A stretch of 64,000 nt of DNA. It comes from Stenotrophomonas africana. Lineage in GTDB: Bacteria > Pseudomonadota > Gammaproteobacteria > Xanthomonadales > Xanthomonadaceae. Each line of letters starts with the position of its first letter. Position 1 is the first letter of the stretch. The stretch is from positions 62,001-126,000 of the forward strand of contig NZ_JABEME010000009.1 in assembly GCF_013004645.1 (NCBI RefSeq), given 5' to 3'. The notes beneath the pieces are model-generated. The model was given only the letters and a program-made list of their open reading frames with translations. It did no database searches and was not told the DNA's origin. The translations under genes were made by a program, and so were the position numbers. This document shows, piece after piece, positions 38,741 through 47,418 of this stretch.

Positions 38741-39436
38741 ATGATCCGCAACACTACCCGCAACGTCGCACTGGCTCTGATGAGTGCGGCCGTCCTGTCG
38801 GCCTGCGCCACTGGCGGCTCCTATGTGCAGAGTGACCAGTACGGCAACCCGACCGAGCAGCAGAACCGCACCGGCCGCAATGCGCTGATCGGCACCGCGA
38901 TTGGTGTGGCCGCTGGCCTGCTGACCGGCGACAGCGCCACCGAGCGTCGTCAGCACGCACTGATCGGTGCCGGTATCGGTGCGCTCAGCGGCGCCGCCGT
39001 CGGCCAGTACCAGGATCGCCAGGAACGCGCGCTGCGCGAGCGCACCGCCAACACCGGCATCGATGTGCAGCGCCAGGGCGACAACATCATGCTGAACCTG
39101 CCGGACGGCATCACCTTCGATTTCGGCAAGTCGACCCTGAAGCCGCAGTTCTACAGTTCGCTCAACGGCGTGGCAGGCACCCTGCGCGACTACAACCAGA
39201 CCATGATCGAAGTGGTCGGCCACACCGACAGCATCGGCAGCGACGCGGTGAACAACCGCCTGTCGAAGGAACGTGCCGACTCGGTCGCGCAGTACCTGAT
39301 CGGCCAGGGCGTGCAGAGCGTACGTATCGAAACGCTGGGCGCCGGCAAGTCGTACCCGATTGCCGACAACAGCACCGATGCCGGCCGTGCAAAGAACCGC
39401 CGCGTCGAGATCCGTGTGATTCCGCTCAAGCAGTAA
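38741..39436 (+). CDS. OmpA-family glycine-zipper lipoprotein
   Basis: A 231-residue outer-membrane lipoprotein. The signal ends in lipobox LSAC (Cys22). Residues about 48-90 form a glycine-zipper region (ALIGTAIGVAAGLLTG, ALIGAGIGALSGAAVG). The C-terminal OmpA domain, which binds peptidoglycan, carries VVGHTDSIGSDAVNNRLSKE and NRRVEIRV. This matches YiaD/Pal-like envelope proteins. AAGGAG precedes the ATG. A perfect 16-bp dyad overlaps its stop codon, followed by a strong terminator. Confidence 0.92.
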   Translation: MIRNTTRNVALALMSAAVLSACATGGSYVQSDQYGNPTEQQNRTGRNALIGTAIGVAAGLLTGDSATERRQHALIGAGIGALSGAAVGQYQDRQERALRERTANTGIDVQRQGDNIMLNLPDGITFDFGKSTLKPQFYSSLNGVAGTLRDYNQTMIEVVGHTDSIGSDAVNNRLSKERADSVAQYLIGQGVQSVRIETLGAGKSYPIADNSTDAGRAKNRRVEIRVIPLKQ

Positions 39437-39458
39437 CGCGTAGCGTTACTGCTTGAGC
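39424..39458. terminator. Perfect 16-bp dyad spanning the OmpA-family stop codon
   Basis: GCTCAAGCAGTAACGC and its exact inverse flank a three-base GTA loop, so the last codons and the TAA lie inside the stem. No U-run follows directly; a second hairpin with a U-run begins at 39482. Confidence 0.65.
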
Positions 39459-39472
39459 CGGTCCGGCCATCG

Positions 39473-39545
39473 GCCGGAACGAAAATGCCGCCCTTGCAGG
39501 CGGCATTTTTGTGGGTGTCGAGCTTGCTCGGCACGCCGATAGCGC
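39473..39545 (+). repeat. Direct repeat copy 1: terminator plus SMAG-like hairpin
   Basis: A 73-base segment beginning GCCGGAACG contains the bidirectional terminator AAAATGCCGCC/GGCGGCATTTT (39482-39510), then the hairpin GTCGAGCTTGCTCGGCAC. It is repeated almost exactly at 39607-39680. The first copy provides the probable terminator of the OmpA-family gene. Confidence 0.8.
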
Positions 39546-39773
39546 TTCCGGTTGCGGCTTCTCCGAACGGCGCCGACCAAGGTCGGCATCTACCGAAAGC
39601 CACGCAGCCGGAACGAAAATGCCGCCCTTGCAGGCGGCATTTTCTGTAGGTGCCGAGCTTGCTCGGCACGCCGATAGCGCATGTAGAGTCGAGCCGTGCT
39701 CGACTCCTCTTCTGGTAGATGCCGACCTTGGTCGGCGCGGTCCCAACAGCAGTCGAGCATGGCTCGACTCTAC
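39511..39773. repeat. Cluster of six SMAG-type hairpins
   Basis: Monomers start or end at about 39511 (GTGG head), 39593 (reverse), 39646, 39683, 39715 (GTAG heads) and 39773 (reverse). With the duplicated terminator they fill the 390-base gap between the convergent OmpA-family and smeRv genes. No ORF is supported here. Confidence 0.75.
39607..39680 (+). repeat. Direct repeat copy 2: terminator plus SMAG hairpin
   Basis: A near-identical copy of 39473-39545, with terminator hairpin at 39616-39643 and a GTAG-headed hairpin from 39646. The two copies are 61 bases apart and their SMAG heads differ (GTGG versus GTAG). Confidence 0.8.
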
Positions 39774-39826
39774 AGAACGCCGCGCCGCGCGCTGGCCAGA
39801 TCCATGCCGTGCGTGGATGCGTCCGG

Positions 39827-40858
39827 TTACGCCGCCGAAGCGGCCACCTTCTCCAGGATCCGCTTGCCGCTGCTTTCCAGCGCGGCGTCTTCCTTTTCCT
39901 TCTGCTGCTGCGCCAGCTTCGCGCCCGGGCATTGCGCCAGCATGTAGTTGGCATCGAAGTTGAGCTTCTCCACCAGGAAGTCGACGAACGCACGTACCTT
40001 CGGCGAAACCAGGCGGCCGCCAGCGAACACAGCGTTGAAGTCCACTTCCGGGCCGGTCCAGCCGGCCAGCACGCGGCGCACCATGCCCGATTCAACAAAC
40101 GGCTTGGCCATCACATCGCCGGTCAGCAGCAGGCCTTCGCCACACACCAGCGCACCGTTCAACGCAGACATGTCGTTGGCGGTCATCAGCGGGGTGACCG
40201 GGAAGTCGCGCAACTCGCCGCCGTTCTCGCCCAGCTGCCAGGTGAAGCGCGGCGAGTTGCCGGTGTGGTACGGCTTGCGCATCGCCAGGATGCGATGGAA
40301 CTGCAGTTCTTCCGGATGCAGCGGTTCGCCATAGCGCTCGATGTAGGCCGGGCTGGCGAACACCTGCGTACGCAGGCTGCCCAGCTTGCGCGCCACCAGG
40401 TTGGAATCGGGCAGGGCACCGACACGCAGCGCAAGATCCGCTTCACCTGCAATCAGGTCCAGCTTCTCGTTGCCCATATGCATGTCCAGGCGGATCTCTG
40501 GATACTGCGCATGGAACTGGCCCAGCAGCGGGGCGATCCAGGTGATGCCGATTGAATAGGGCACGGTGAAACGCAGCCAGCCACGCGGGCCGGACTGCAG
40601 CTGGCTCACTGCGCTCTCGGCTTCTTCCAGCTCGCGCGCAATGCGCTGGCAATGTTCGTGGTAGATCGAACCGGCTTCGGTCAGGCCGAGGCGGCGCGTG
40701 GTCCGGTGCAGCAGGCGCGCACCCAGGCGCGTTTCCAGTTCCTGCACTTTGCGGCTGACCGTGGTCTTGGGCAGGCCGAGCGATTTGGCAGCGGCAATGA
40801 AGCTGCCTTGCTCGACCACTTTGACGAAGATCAGCGTCTCGTTGAGATCGTGGGACAT
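39827..40858 (-). CDS. smeRv: LysR-family regulator SmeRv
   Basis: A 343-residue LysR-type regulator. The N-terminal winged HTH is FIAAAKSLGLPKTTVSRKVQ followed by ELETRLGARLLHRTTRR; the effector domain spans about residues 90-300. I chose ATG 40858 (MSHDLNETLIFVK). It is divergent from the smeU1VWU2X operon, exactly the position of SmeRv, whose mutations lead to SmeVWX overproduction with raised resistance to chloramphenicol, quinolones and tetracyclines in S. maltophilia. The identification rests on synteny plus family. Confidence 0.87.
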   Translation of the reverse strand: MSHDLNETLIFVKVVEQGSFIAAAKSLGLPKTTVSRKVQELETRLGARLLHRTTRRLGLTEAGSIYHEHCQRIARELEEAESAVSQLQSGPRGWLRFTVPYSIGITWIAPLLGQFHAQYPEIRLDMHMGNEKLDLIAGEADLALRVGALPDSNLVARKLGSLRTQVFASPAYIERYGEPLHPEELQFHRILAMRKPYHTGNSPRFTWQLGENGGELRDFPVTPLMTANDMSALNGALVCGEGLLLTGDVMAKPFVESGMVRRVLAGWTGPEVDFNAVFAGGRLVSPKVRAFVDFLVEKLNFDANYMLAQCPGAKLAQQQKEKEDAALESSGKRILEKVAASAA

Positions 40859-40922
40859 GGTCGGGGATCCTGGACGTCGGGGATGGGACAATCGTGACAG
40901 AACGATTGGACCGGGAGCGGGA

Positions 40923-40951
40923 TGATTATTCCCCTTAATCAGGACTAATCA
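40923..40951. promoter_or_regulatory. Putative SmeRv-binding dyad with repeated TAATCA
   Basis: TGATTA (40923), TAATCA (40936) and TAATCA (40946) occur in the divergent promoter region. The first two form a 19-base inverted repeat; the last two are direct copies spaced one helical turn apart. An AT-rich interrupted dyad is typical of LysR-regulator recognition sites. The site is 65 bases from the smeRv start and 55 from the small downstream ORF. Confidence 0.55.
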
Positions 40952-41005
40952 AGTAAAGGTTTGAGGTCTATCGTGGCGCCATTCGTTAATTGGAGCCCGT
41001 CCGCC

Positions 41006-41233
41006 ATGAGCCTGCGCAACATTCTTGCCCGACTCCGGAACGCCGGCCAGAACACCCTGGACCTGGCGATGACCGTCGAAGCCCGTCCGAGTTCCTTGGT
41101 ACACAAGGACTTTCGTGAGTTTACCGCGCCCATGCGTCAGCAGCGTGGCGGTGCCATCCGCCTGGTCCCGCACAAGGGTGATCGGCTGCGTCGAATCGGG
41201 ACTATCCCGGATTTGGGAGGAAATGTCCCGTGA
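41006..41233 (+). CDS. Small basic protein at the head of the sme operon, unknown
   Basis: A 75-residue ORF starting MSLRNILARLRNAGQNTLDL, rich in Arg with no membrane segment or signal peptide. GGAG lies 10 bases before ATG 41006. Its TGA overlaps the GTG start of smeU1 by 4 bases (GTGA), and the smeU1 ribosome binding site (GGGAGG) lies inside it, so the two are translationally coupled. I recognise no family. It is either a real small protein or a leader that controls smeU1 translation. Confidence 0.6.
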   Translation: MSLRNILARLRNAGQNTLDLAMTVEARPSSLVHKDFREFTAPMRQQRGGAIRLVPHKGDRLRRIGTIPDLGGNVP

Positions 41234-42000
41234 ATGGGATACTGACGCCCGAAGTCCTGGTCCTCGGCGGCACCGGTGCCGTCGGCCAGGGCGTGGTGGG
41301 TGCATTGCTGGAAGCCGGAAGCCCGGTGCTGGTGGTCGGTCGTGATCCAGGCCGGCTGGCGGCGCTGCATGAGCAGTTCGCTGACGAGCCGGGCCTGGAG
41401 ACGCTGCTGGGTTCGCTCAGCGATGACGGCTCGGCCCGTGCGTTGGCCGAACGCATTGCGCATCGCCCGCGCCCGCTGGCAGCGGTGATCGCCGCAATGG
41501 GCGGCCCTTACCGCCGCGGCCGGGTGACCGACCGCAACGGCGATGAACTGCTGGGCGCGATGCAGGCCGATCTGATGCCGCACGTGCACGCAGTGCGTCA
41601 TCTGCTGCCGCTGCTGCAGGACAACGTGCATGCGCGCCGCTACGTGATGATCGGCAGCCCGGCCAACGCCAAGCCATGGGCAGGCTACGGCGAGACCTCG
41701 ATCACTACCGCCGCGCTGCGCATGTACGCGCAGGTGGTGCACCAGGAAGCGCAGGCGTTGGGCGTGCGTGCGCAGATGCTGGAAGTCTGCAGCCCCGTCT
41801 GTACCCCGGCCAACGCGGCCAATGCCTGCATCGAGTGGCCCAGCTCGCTGCTGGTCGGTCGTCGCGTGGTCTCGCTGCTGGATGGTTGCCGCGACAACCG
41901 CGCCATCGTCCGCTGTGACAGCAGCGATGCCGAACTGCCGCGCGGCCTGTTGCACCTTGAAGTTCCCCCATTGTGGCGCGATACCGCAGGCGTCGCTTGA
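41230..42000 (+). CDS. smeU1: SmeU1, SDR-like protein of the SmeVWX operon
   Basis: A 256-residue Rossmann-fold protein with LVLGGTGAVGQGVVGALLEA at the N-terminus, followed by VVGRDPGRLAAL. The usual SDR catalytic Y-x3-K is not intact: the equivalent region is GYGETSITTAALR, with no Lys at the expected position, so it may be catalytically unusual or non-catalytic. It starts at GTG 41230, 9 bases after GGGAGG. The place, first named gene before the adaptor gene smeV, identifies SmeU1. Confidence 0.85.
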   Translation: MNGILTPEVLVLGGTGAVGQGVVGALLEAGSPVLVVGRDPGRLAALHEQFADEPGLETLLGSLSDDGSARALAERIAHRPRPLAAVIAAMGGPYRRGRVTDRNGDELLGAMQADLMPHVHAVRHLLPLLQDNVHARRYVMIGSPANAKPWAGYGETSITTAALRMYAQVVHQEAQALGVRAQMLEVCSPVCTPANAANACIEWPSSLLVGRRVVSLLDGCRDNRAIVRCDSSDAELPRGLLHLEVPPLWRDTAGVA

Positions 42001-42082
42001 CCTCGACCATGGTTGAGGTCGCAGGATACGCCGCCGATTTCTGCAACACGTTCTCATCTAGCTGTACCACCCCTCCGTACGG

Positions 42083-43318
42083 ATGCATGCCATGACTTCC
42101 CCCAATTCCACCCCACATCGTTTCGGTCATCGCATTGCGATGGCCGGCGTGTCGATCCTTGCCGCGGCCGTGCTTGCGGCCTGCAGCGGCGGCCACGCCG
42201 AAGAAGCCGGTGCACCGCCGCCGCCGCAGGTCAGCGCTGCACCGGTGCTGGTCAAGCAGGTCAGCCAGTGGGACGAGTTCAGCGGCCGCGTCGAAGCGGT
42301 ACAGAGCGTTGAACTGCGTCCGCGCGTGTCCGGCTACATCGACAAGGTCAACTACGTCGAAGGCCAGGAAGTGAAGAAGGGCGAAGTGCTCTTCACCATC
42401 GACGCGCGCAGCTACCAGGCCGAGTATGATCGCGCTGCCGCCGAACTCGCCCGTGCCCGCACCCAGGCCACGCTGGCCCGTAGCGAATCCGAGCGTGCCA
42501 AGCGTCTGTCTGAGCAGCAGGCCATTTCCACCGAGACGGCCGAGCAGCGTCGCGCCGCCGCCGATCAGTCCGGCGCCGCCGTGCAGGCCGCGCAGGCGGC
42601 CCTGGATGCGGCCCGCCTCAACCTGGAGTTCACCAAGGTGCGTGCACCGATCGATGGCCGTGCCGGCCGCGCGATGGTCACCGCCGGCAACCTGGTCACC
42701 GCCGGCGACAGCGCCAGCGTACTGACCACGCTGGTTTCGCTGGATACCGTGTTCGTCTACTTCGATGCCGACGAAAGCACCTTCCTGCGCTACGCACAGA
42801 TGGCACGCAAGGGCGAGCGCCCCAGCGAGCGTGACAGCGAGCTGCCGGTGAAGGTCGGTCTGTCCGGTGAGGAGGGTTACCCGCACGCCGGCAAGGTCGA
42901 CTTCCTCGACAACCAGGTCGCCCGCAGCACCGGCACCATCCGTGTCCGCGCACTGCTGGACAACGCCGACCGCCAGTTCACCCCGGGTCTGTTCGCCCGC
43001 GTGCAGCTGCTCGGCAGCGGCCAGTTCCAGGCCCTGCTGATCGACGACAAGGCCGTGCTGACCGACCAGGACCGCAAGTACGTGTACGTGGTCGACAAGG
43101 ATGGCAAGGCCCAGCGCCGTGACATCCAGCTCGGCCGCACCGCCGACGGCCTGCGCATTGTCGAGCACGGCCTGGCCGCCGGCGACAAGGTGATCATCGA
43201 CGGCGTGCAGAAGGTCTTCATGCCGGGCATGCCGGTGCAGGCAAAGGCCGTGGCGATGCAGCCACAGGCCGCGAAGCCCGCACCGGGCCGCGATGCCACC
43301 GCTGCGCTGAACCACTGA
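42083..43318 (+). CDS. smeV: SmeV, RND efflux periplasmic adaptor
   Basis: A 411-residue membrane fusion protein. The signal peptide ends in a lipobox (LAAC), anchoring it in the inner membrane. The lipoyl half-motifs flank a coiled-coil hairpin at about residues 105-190 (RARTQATLARSESERAKRLS), and beta-barrel and membrane-proximal domains follow. It links SmeW to SmeX. ATG 42092 is an alternative start three codons downstream; neither has a strong ribosome binding site. Confidence 0.93.
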   Translation: MHAMTSPNSTPHRFGHRIAMAGVSILAAAVLAACSGGHAEEAGAPPPPQVSAAPVLVKQVSQWDEFSGRVEAVQSVELRPRVSGYIDKVNYVEGQEVKKGEVLFTIDARSYQAEYDRAAAELARARTQATLARSESERAKRLSEQQAISTETAEQRRAAADQSGAAVQAAQAALDAARLNLEFTKVRAPIDGRAGRAMVTAGNLVTAGDSASVLTTLVSLDTVFVYFDADESTFLRYAQMARKGERPSERDSELPVKVGLSGEEGYPHAGKVDFLDNQVARSTGTIRVRALLDNADRQFTPGLFARVQLLGSGQFQALLIDDKAVLTDQDRKYVYVVDKDGKAQRRDIQLGRTADGLRIVEHGLAAGDKVIIDGVQKVFMPGMPVQAKAVAMQPQAAKPAPGRDATAALNH

Positions 43319-43445
43319 TCCGCCGGCTCCTGATCCGCGTCCCCGCTTAGCTGCCGGCGCCAGCGGCAGCCGTTCCTGCCTTCGTCAACGTGACGAGGGG
43401 CAGGGCGGCTGTTGCCCGCCGAACGCCTTTCCCAGGAATTCCTCC

Positions 43446-46400
43446 ATGGACTTTTCCCGTTTCTTCATCGACAGGCCGATCTTCGCGGCGGTGCTGTCGA
43501 TCGTGATCTTCGCCGCAGGCCTGATCACGATTCCAATTCTGCCGATCAGCGAGTACCCGGAAGTGGTGCCGCCGTCGGTGGTCGTACGCACGGTGTATCC
43601 GGGCGCCAACCCCAAGGTCATTGCCGAGACCGTCGCCACGCCGCTTGAAGAGGCGATCAATGGCGTCGAAGGCATGATGTACCTGAAGTCGGTGGCCGGC
43701 TCGGACGGCGTGCTGCAGATGACCGTCACCTTCCGCCCGGGCACCGACCCGGACGCGGCGGCGGTGAAGGTGCAGAACCGCGTGGCGCAGGCGCAGGCGC
43801 GCCTGCCCGAGGACGTGCGCCGGCAGGGCGTGACCACGCAGAAGCAGTCACCGACCTTCCTGATGGTGGTGCACCTGACCTCGCCGCAAGGCAAGTACGA
43901 CACCCTGTACCTGCGCAACTACGCCCGCCTGCACGTCAAGGATGCGTTGGCGCGCATTCCGGGCGTGGGTGACGCGCAGATCTTCGGTGGTGGCGACTAC
44001 GCCATGCGCGCCTGGCTGGACCCGGACAAGGTGGCGTCGCGCGGCCTGACCGCCAGCGACGTGGTCCGTGCCATGCGCGAGCAGAACGTGCAGGTCTCGG
44101 CCGGCCAGCTCGGTGCGGAACCGCTGCCGAACAGCCAGTTCCTGACCCTGATCAACGCCCAGGGCCGGCTGAAGACCGAAAAGGAATTCGGCGACATCGT
44201 GCTCAAGAGCGGTGTGGACGGCGAGATCGTGCGTCTGGCCGATGTGGCCCGCCTGGAACTGGGCGCCGGTGACTACACCCTGCGCTCGCAGCTGGACGGC
44301 AAGAACGCGGTCGGTATCGGTATCTTCCAGTCGCCCGGCGCCAACGCGCTGGAGATCCGCGACCAGGTCATCTCGACGATGGACGAGATGCAGAAGACCA
44401 TGCCGGCCGACGTGAAGTACGAAGCCGTGTATGACACCACCATCTTCGTGCGTGACTCGATCAAGGCCGTGGTCTCCACGCTGCTGGAAGCGATCGCCCT
44501 GGTGGTGCTGGTGGTGATCCTGTTCCTGCAGACCTGGCGTGCCTCGATCATTCCGTTGATCGCGGTGCCGGTGTCGGTGGTCGGTACCTTTGCCGCGCTG
44601 TACCTGCTGGGCTTCTCGATCAACACGCTGAGCCTGTTCGGCCTGGTGCTGGCGATCGGCATCGTGGTCGACGACGCGATCGTGGTGGTGGAGAACGTCG
44701 AACGCAACATCGAGGAGGGGTTGTCGCCCACCGCAGCGGCCCACCAGGCCATGCGCGAGGTCTCCGGCCCGATCGTGGCGATCGCGCTGGTGCTGTGCGC
44801 CGTGTTCGTGCCGATGGCGTTCCTGTCGGGTGTCACCGGCCAGTTCTACAAGCAGTTCGCGGTCACCATCGCCATCTCCACGGTGATCTCGGCGATCAAC
44901 TCGCTGACTCTGTCGCCGGCCCTCGCCGCGCGCCTGCTGAAGGCCCACGGCGCACCGAAGGACGGCCCGAGCCGCCTGATCGACCGCCTGTTCGGCTGGG
45001 TGTTCCGTCCGTTCAACCGCTTCTTCAAGTCCAGCTCGGAGAAGTACGAACGTGGCGTTGCCCGCATCCTCGGCCGTCGTGGTGCGGTGTTCGTGGTCTA
45101 CGCGATCCTGCTGGTCGGTACCGGCGTGATCTTCAAGCTGGTGCCGCCGGGCTTCATACCGACCCAGGACAAGCTGTACCTGATCGCCGGCGTGAAGCTG
45201 CCGGAAGGTTCGTCGATCGCGCGTACCGATGAAATGCTGCGCAAGGTTGCCAAGATCGCCCAGGAAACCGATGGCGTGGCCCACACCATCTCGTTCCCGG
45301 GTCTGAACGCGCTGCAGTTCACCAACACGCCGAATACCGGTGTGGCGTTCATTCCGCTCAAGCCGTTCGCCGAGCGTCATGGCCGTACCGCCGCGCAGAT
45401 CAATGCCGAGATCAACCAGAAGATCGCCGGGCTGCAGGAAGGCTTCGCCTTCGCGATGATGCCGCCGCCGATCCTCGGCCTGGGTAACGGCAACGGCTAC
45501 CAGATGTTCATCGAGGACCGCGGCAACCTGGGCTACGGCGCACTGCAGAATGCCGTGCAGGCCATGCAGGGTACCGTGGCGCAGACGCCGGGCATGGCCT
45601 TCCCTATTTCCAGCTACCAGGCCAACGTGCCGCAGCTGGATGCCGAGGTGGACCGCGTCAAGGCCAAGGCACAGGGCGTGCAGCTCACCGAACTGTTCGA
45701 CACGCTGCAGACCTACCTGGGTTCGGCCTACGTCAACGACTTCAACCAGTTCGGCCGTACCTGGCAGGTGATCGCCCAGGCAGACGGTCCGTACCGCGAG
45801 ACGGTCGAGGACATCGGCAAGCTGCGTACCCGCAACGACCGTGGCGAGATGGTGCCGATCGGTTCGATGGTCACCATCAAGCAGACCTTCGGCCCGGACC
45901 CGGTGCTGCGTTTCAATGGCTATCCGGCAGCAGACCTGGCCGGCGAAGCCGACCCGCGCCTGCTGTCCTCGGCCGAGGCGATGAACAAGCTGACCGAGAT
46001 CGCCGGCAAGGTGTTGCCGGTAGGCATGACCACCGAATGGACCGACCTGAGCTACCAGCAGGCGACCCAGGGCAAGGCGGCCTTCATCGTGTTCCCGGTG
46101 GCGATCATGCTGGCCTTCCTGGTGCTGGCTGCGCTGTACGAGAGCTGGTCGCTGCCGCTGGCGGTGATCCTGATCGTGCCGATGACCCTGCTGTCCGCGT
46201 TGTTCGGCGTGTGGTTGACCGGTGGTGACAACAACGTGTTCGTGCAGGTCGGCCTGGTGGTGCTGATGGGCCTGGCGTGCAAGAACGCGATCCTGATCGT
46301 CGAATTCGCCAGAGAGCTGGAGATGGGCGGCAAGGGAATCGTTGAGGCCGCGCTGGAAGCCTGCCGCCTGCGTCTGCGCCCGATCGTGATGACCTCCATC

Positions 46401-46616
46401 GCGTTCATCGCCGGCACCGTACCGCTGGTGCTGTCGCACGGTGCGGGTGCCGAGGTGCGCTCGGTGACCGGTATCACTGTGTTCGCCGGCATGCTGGGCG
46501 TGACCCTGTTCGGCCTGTTCCTCACCCCGGTGTTCTACGTGGCCCTGCGCAAGTTCGTCACCCGCAATGGTGGTGGCCAGCTGGTGCAGCACGGCGAGCC
46601 GACCATCCACCACTGA
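43446..46616 (+). CDS. smeW: SmeW, RND multidrug efflux transporter
   Basis: A 1056-residue HAE1-family inner-membrane proton/drug antiporter. The N-terminus MDFSRFFIDRPIFAAVLSIV matches the family. TM4 carries the essential Asp pair in GIVVDDAIVVVENVERN, and the later repeat shows GLACKNAILIVEFARELE. Twelve helices and two large periplasmic loops fit the length. AGGAATTCCTCC precedes the ATG. It forms the SmeVWX tripartite pump with SmeV and SmeX. Confidence 0.96.
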   Translation: MDFSRFFIDRPIFAAVLSIVIFAAGLITIPILPISEYPEVVPPSVVVRTVYPGANPKVIAETVATPLEEAINGVEGMMYLKSVAGSDGVLQMTVTFRPGTDPDAAAVKVQNRVAQAQARLPEDVRRQGVTTQKQSPTFLMVVHLTSPQGKYDTLYLRNYARLHVKDALARIPGVGDAQIFGGGDYAMRAWLDPDKVASRGLTASDVVRAMREQNVQVSAGQLGAEPLPNSQFLTLINAQGRLKTEKEFGDIVLKSGVDGEIVRLADVARLELGAGDYTLRSQLDGKNAVGIGIFQSPGANALEIRDQVISTMDEMQKTMPADVKYEAVYDTTIFVRDSIKAVVSTLLEAIALVVLVVILFLQTWRASIIPLIAVPVSVVGTFAALYLLGFSINTLSLFGLVLAIGIVVDDAIVVVENVERNIEEGLSPTAAAHQAMREVSGPIVAIALVLCAVFVPMAFLSGVTGQFYKQFAVTIAISTVISAINSLTLSPALAARLLKAHGAPKDGPSRLIDRLFGWVFRPFNRFFKSSSEKYERGVARILGRRGAVFVVYAILLVGTGVIFKLVPPGFIPTQDKLYLIAGVKLPEGSSIARTDEMLRKVAKIAQETDGVAHTISFPGLNALQFTNTPNTGVAFIPLKPFAERHGRTAAQINAEINQKIAGLQEGFAFAMMPPPILGLGNGNGYQMFIEDRGNLGYGALQNAVQAMQGTVAQTPGMAFPISSYQANVPQLDAEVDRVKAKAQGVQLTELFDTLQTYLGSAYVNDFNQFGRTWQVIAQADGPYRETVEDIGKLRTRNDRGEMVPIGSMVTIKQTFGPDPVLRFNGYPAADLAGEADPRLLSSAEAMNKLTEIAGKVLPVGMTTEWTDLSYQQATQGKAAFIVFPVAIMLAFLVLAALYESWSLPLAVILIVPMTLLSALFGVWLTGGDNNVFVQVGLVVLMGLACKNAILIVEFARELEMGGKGIVEAALEACRLRLRPIVMTSIAFIAGTVPLVLSHGAGAEVRSVTGITVFAGMLGVTLFGLFLTPVFYVALRKFVTRNGGGQLVQHGEPTIHH

Positions 46617-46680
46617 CATGGAACCCCGTCGCCGCCGGTCAATGGCCGGCGGCGGCTTCCCCCTCACAAGGCATGCATCC

Positions 46681-47418
46681 ATGAATACCCATCAGAACAA
46701 GATCGCGCTGGTCACCGGCGCCACCCGCGGCATCGGCGCCGAGACCGTGCGCCAGCTGGCCCAGGCCGGCGTGCACACGCTGCTGGCCGGCCGCAAACGC
46801 GAGACCGCCGTCGAGCAGGCGCTGAAGCTGCAGGCCGAGGGCCTGCCGGTGGAAGCCATCCAGCTGGACGTGACCGACGCGGCCAGCATCGCCGAAGCGG
46901 TCGAGCAGGTACGCCAGCGTCACGGCCGCCTCGACATCCTGGTCAACAACGCCGGCATCATGATCGAGAACCCGGCGCAGGCGCCGTCGGAACAGTCGCT
47001 GGATACCTGGAAGCGCACCTTCGACACCAACGTGTACGCGCTGGTGGCGGTCACCCAGGCTTTCCTGCCGCTGGTCAAGCAGGCCAAGTCCGGCCGCATC
47101 GTCAATGTGTCCAGCATGCTCGGCTCACAGACCCTGCACGCGGATCCCGCATCGGGCATCTACGACTTCAAGATTCCGGCGTACAACGCCTCCAAGGCCG
47201 CGGTGAACAGCTGGACCCTGAGCCTGGCCTACGAGCTGCGCAACACCCCGATCAAGGTCAATACCGTGCATCCGGGTTACGTGAAGACCGACATGAACGG
47301 CGGCAACGGCGAAATCGAAATCGCCGAAGGCGCGCGCTCCAGCGTGCAGATGGCGCTGATCGGCGAATCCGGTGCCAGCGGCAGCTTCACCTACCTGGGC
47401 GAGGTGCTGCCATGGTGA
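46681..47418 (+). CDS. smeU2: SmeU2, short-chain dehydrogenase of the SmeVWX operon
   Basis: A 245-residue classical SDR. The cofactor motif TGATRGIGAE, the NNAG segment in DILVNNAGIM, and catalytic YNASKAAVNSW (Y-x3-K) are intact, followed by HPGYVKTDM. It probably reduces or oxidises a small carbonyl compound with NAD(P)(H). It lies between the pump gene and the outer-membrane channel gene, where S. maltophilia has smeU2; its stop overlaps the smeX start by 7 bases. Confidence 0.9.
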   Translation: MNTHQNKIALVTGATRGIGAETVRQLAQAGVHTLLAGRKRETAVEQALKLQAEGLPVEAIQLDVTDAASIAEAVEQVRQRHGRLDILVNNAGIMIENPAQAPSEQSLDTWKRTFDTNVYALVAVTQAFLPLVKQAKSGRIVNVSSMLGSQTLHADPASGIYDFKIPAYNASKAAVNSWTLSLAYELRNTPIKVNTVHPGYVKTDMNGGNGEIEIAEGARSSVQMALIGESGASGSFTYLGEVLPW

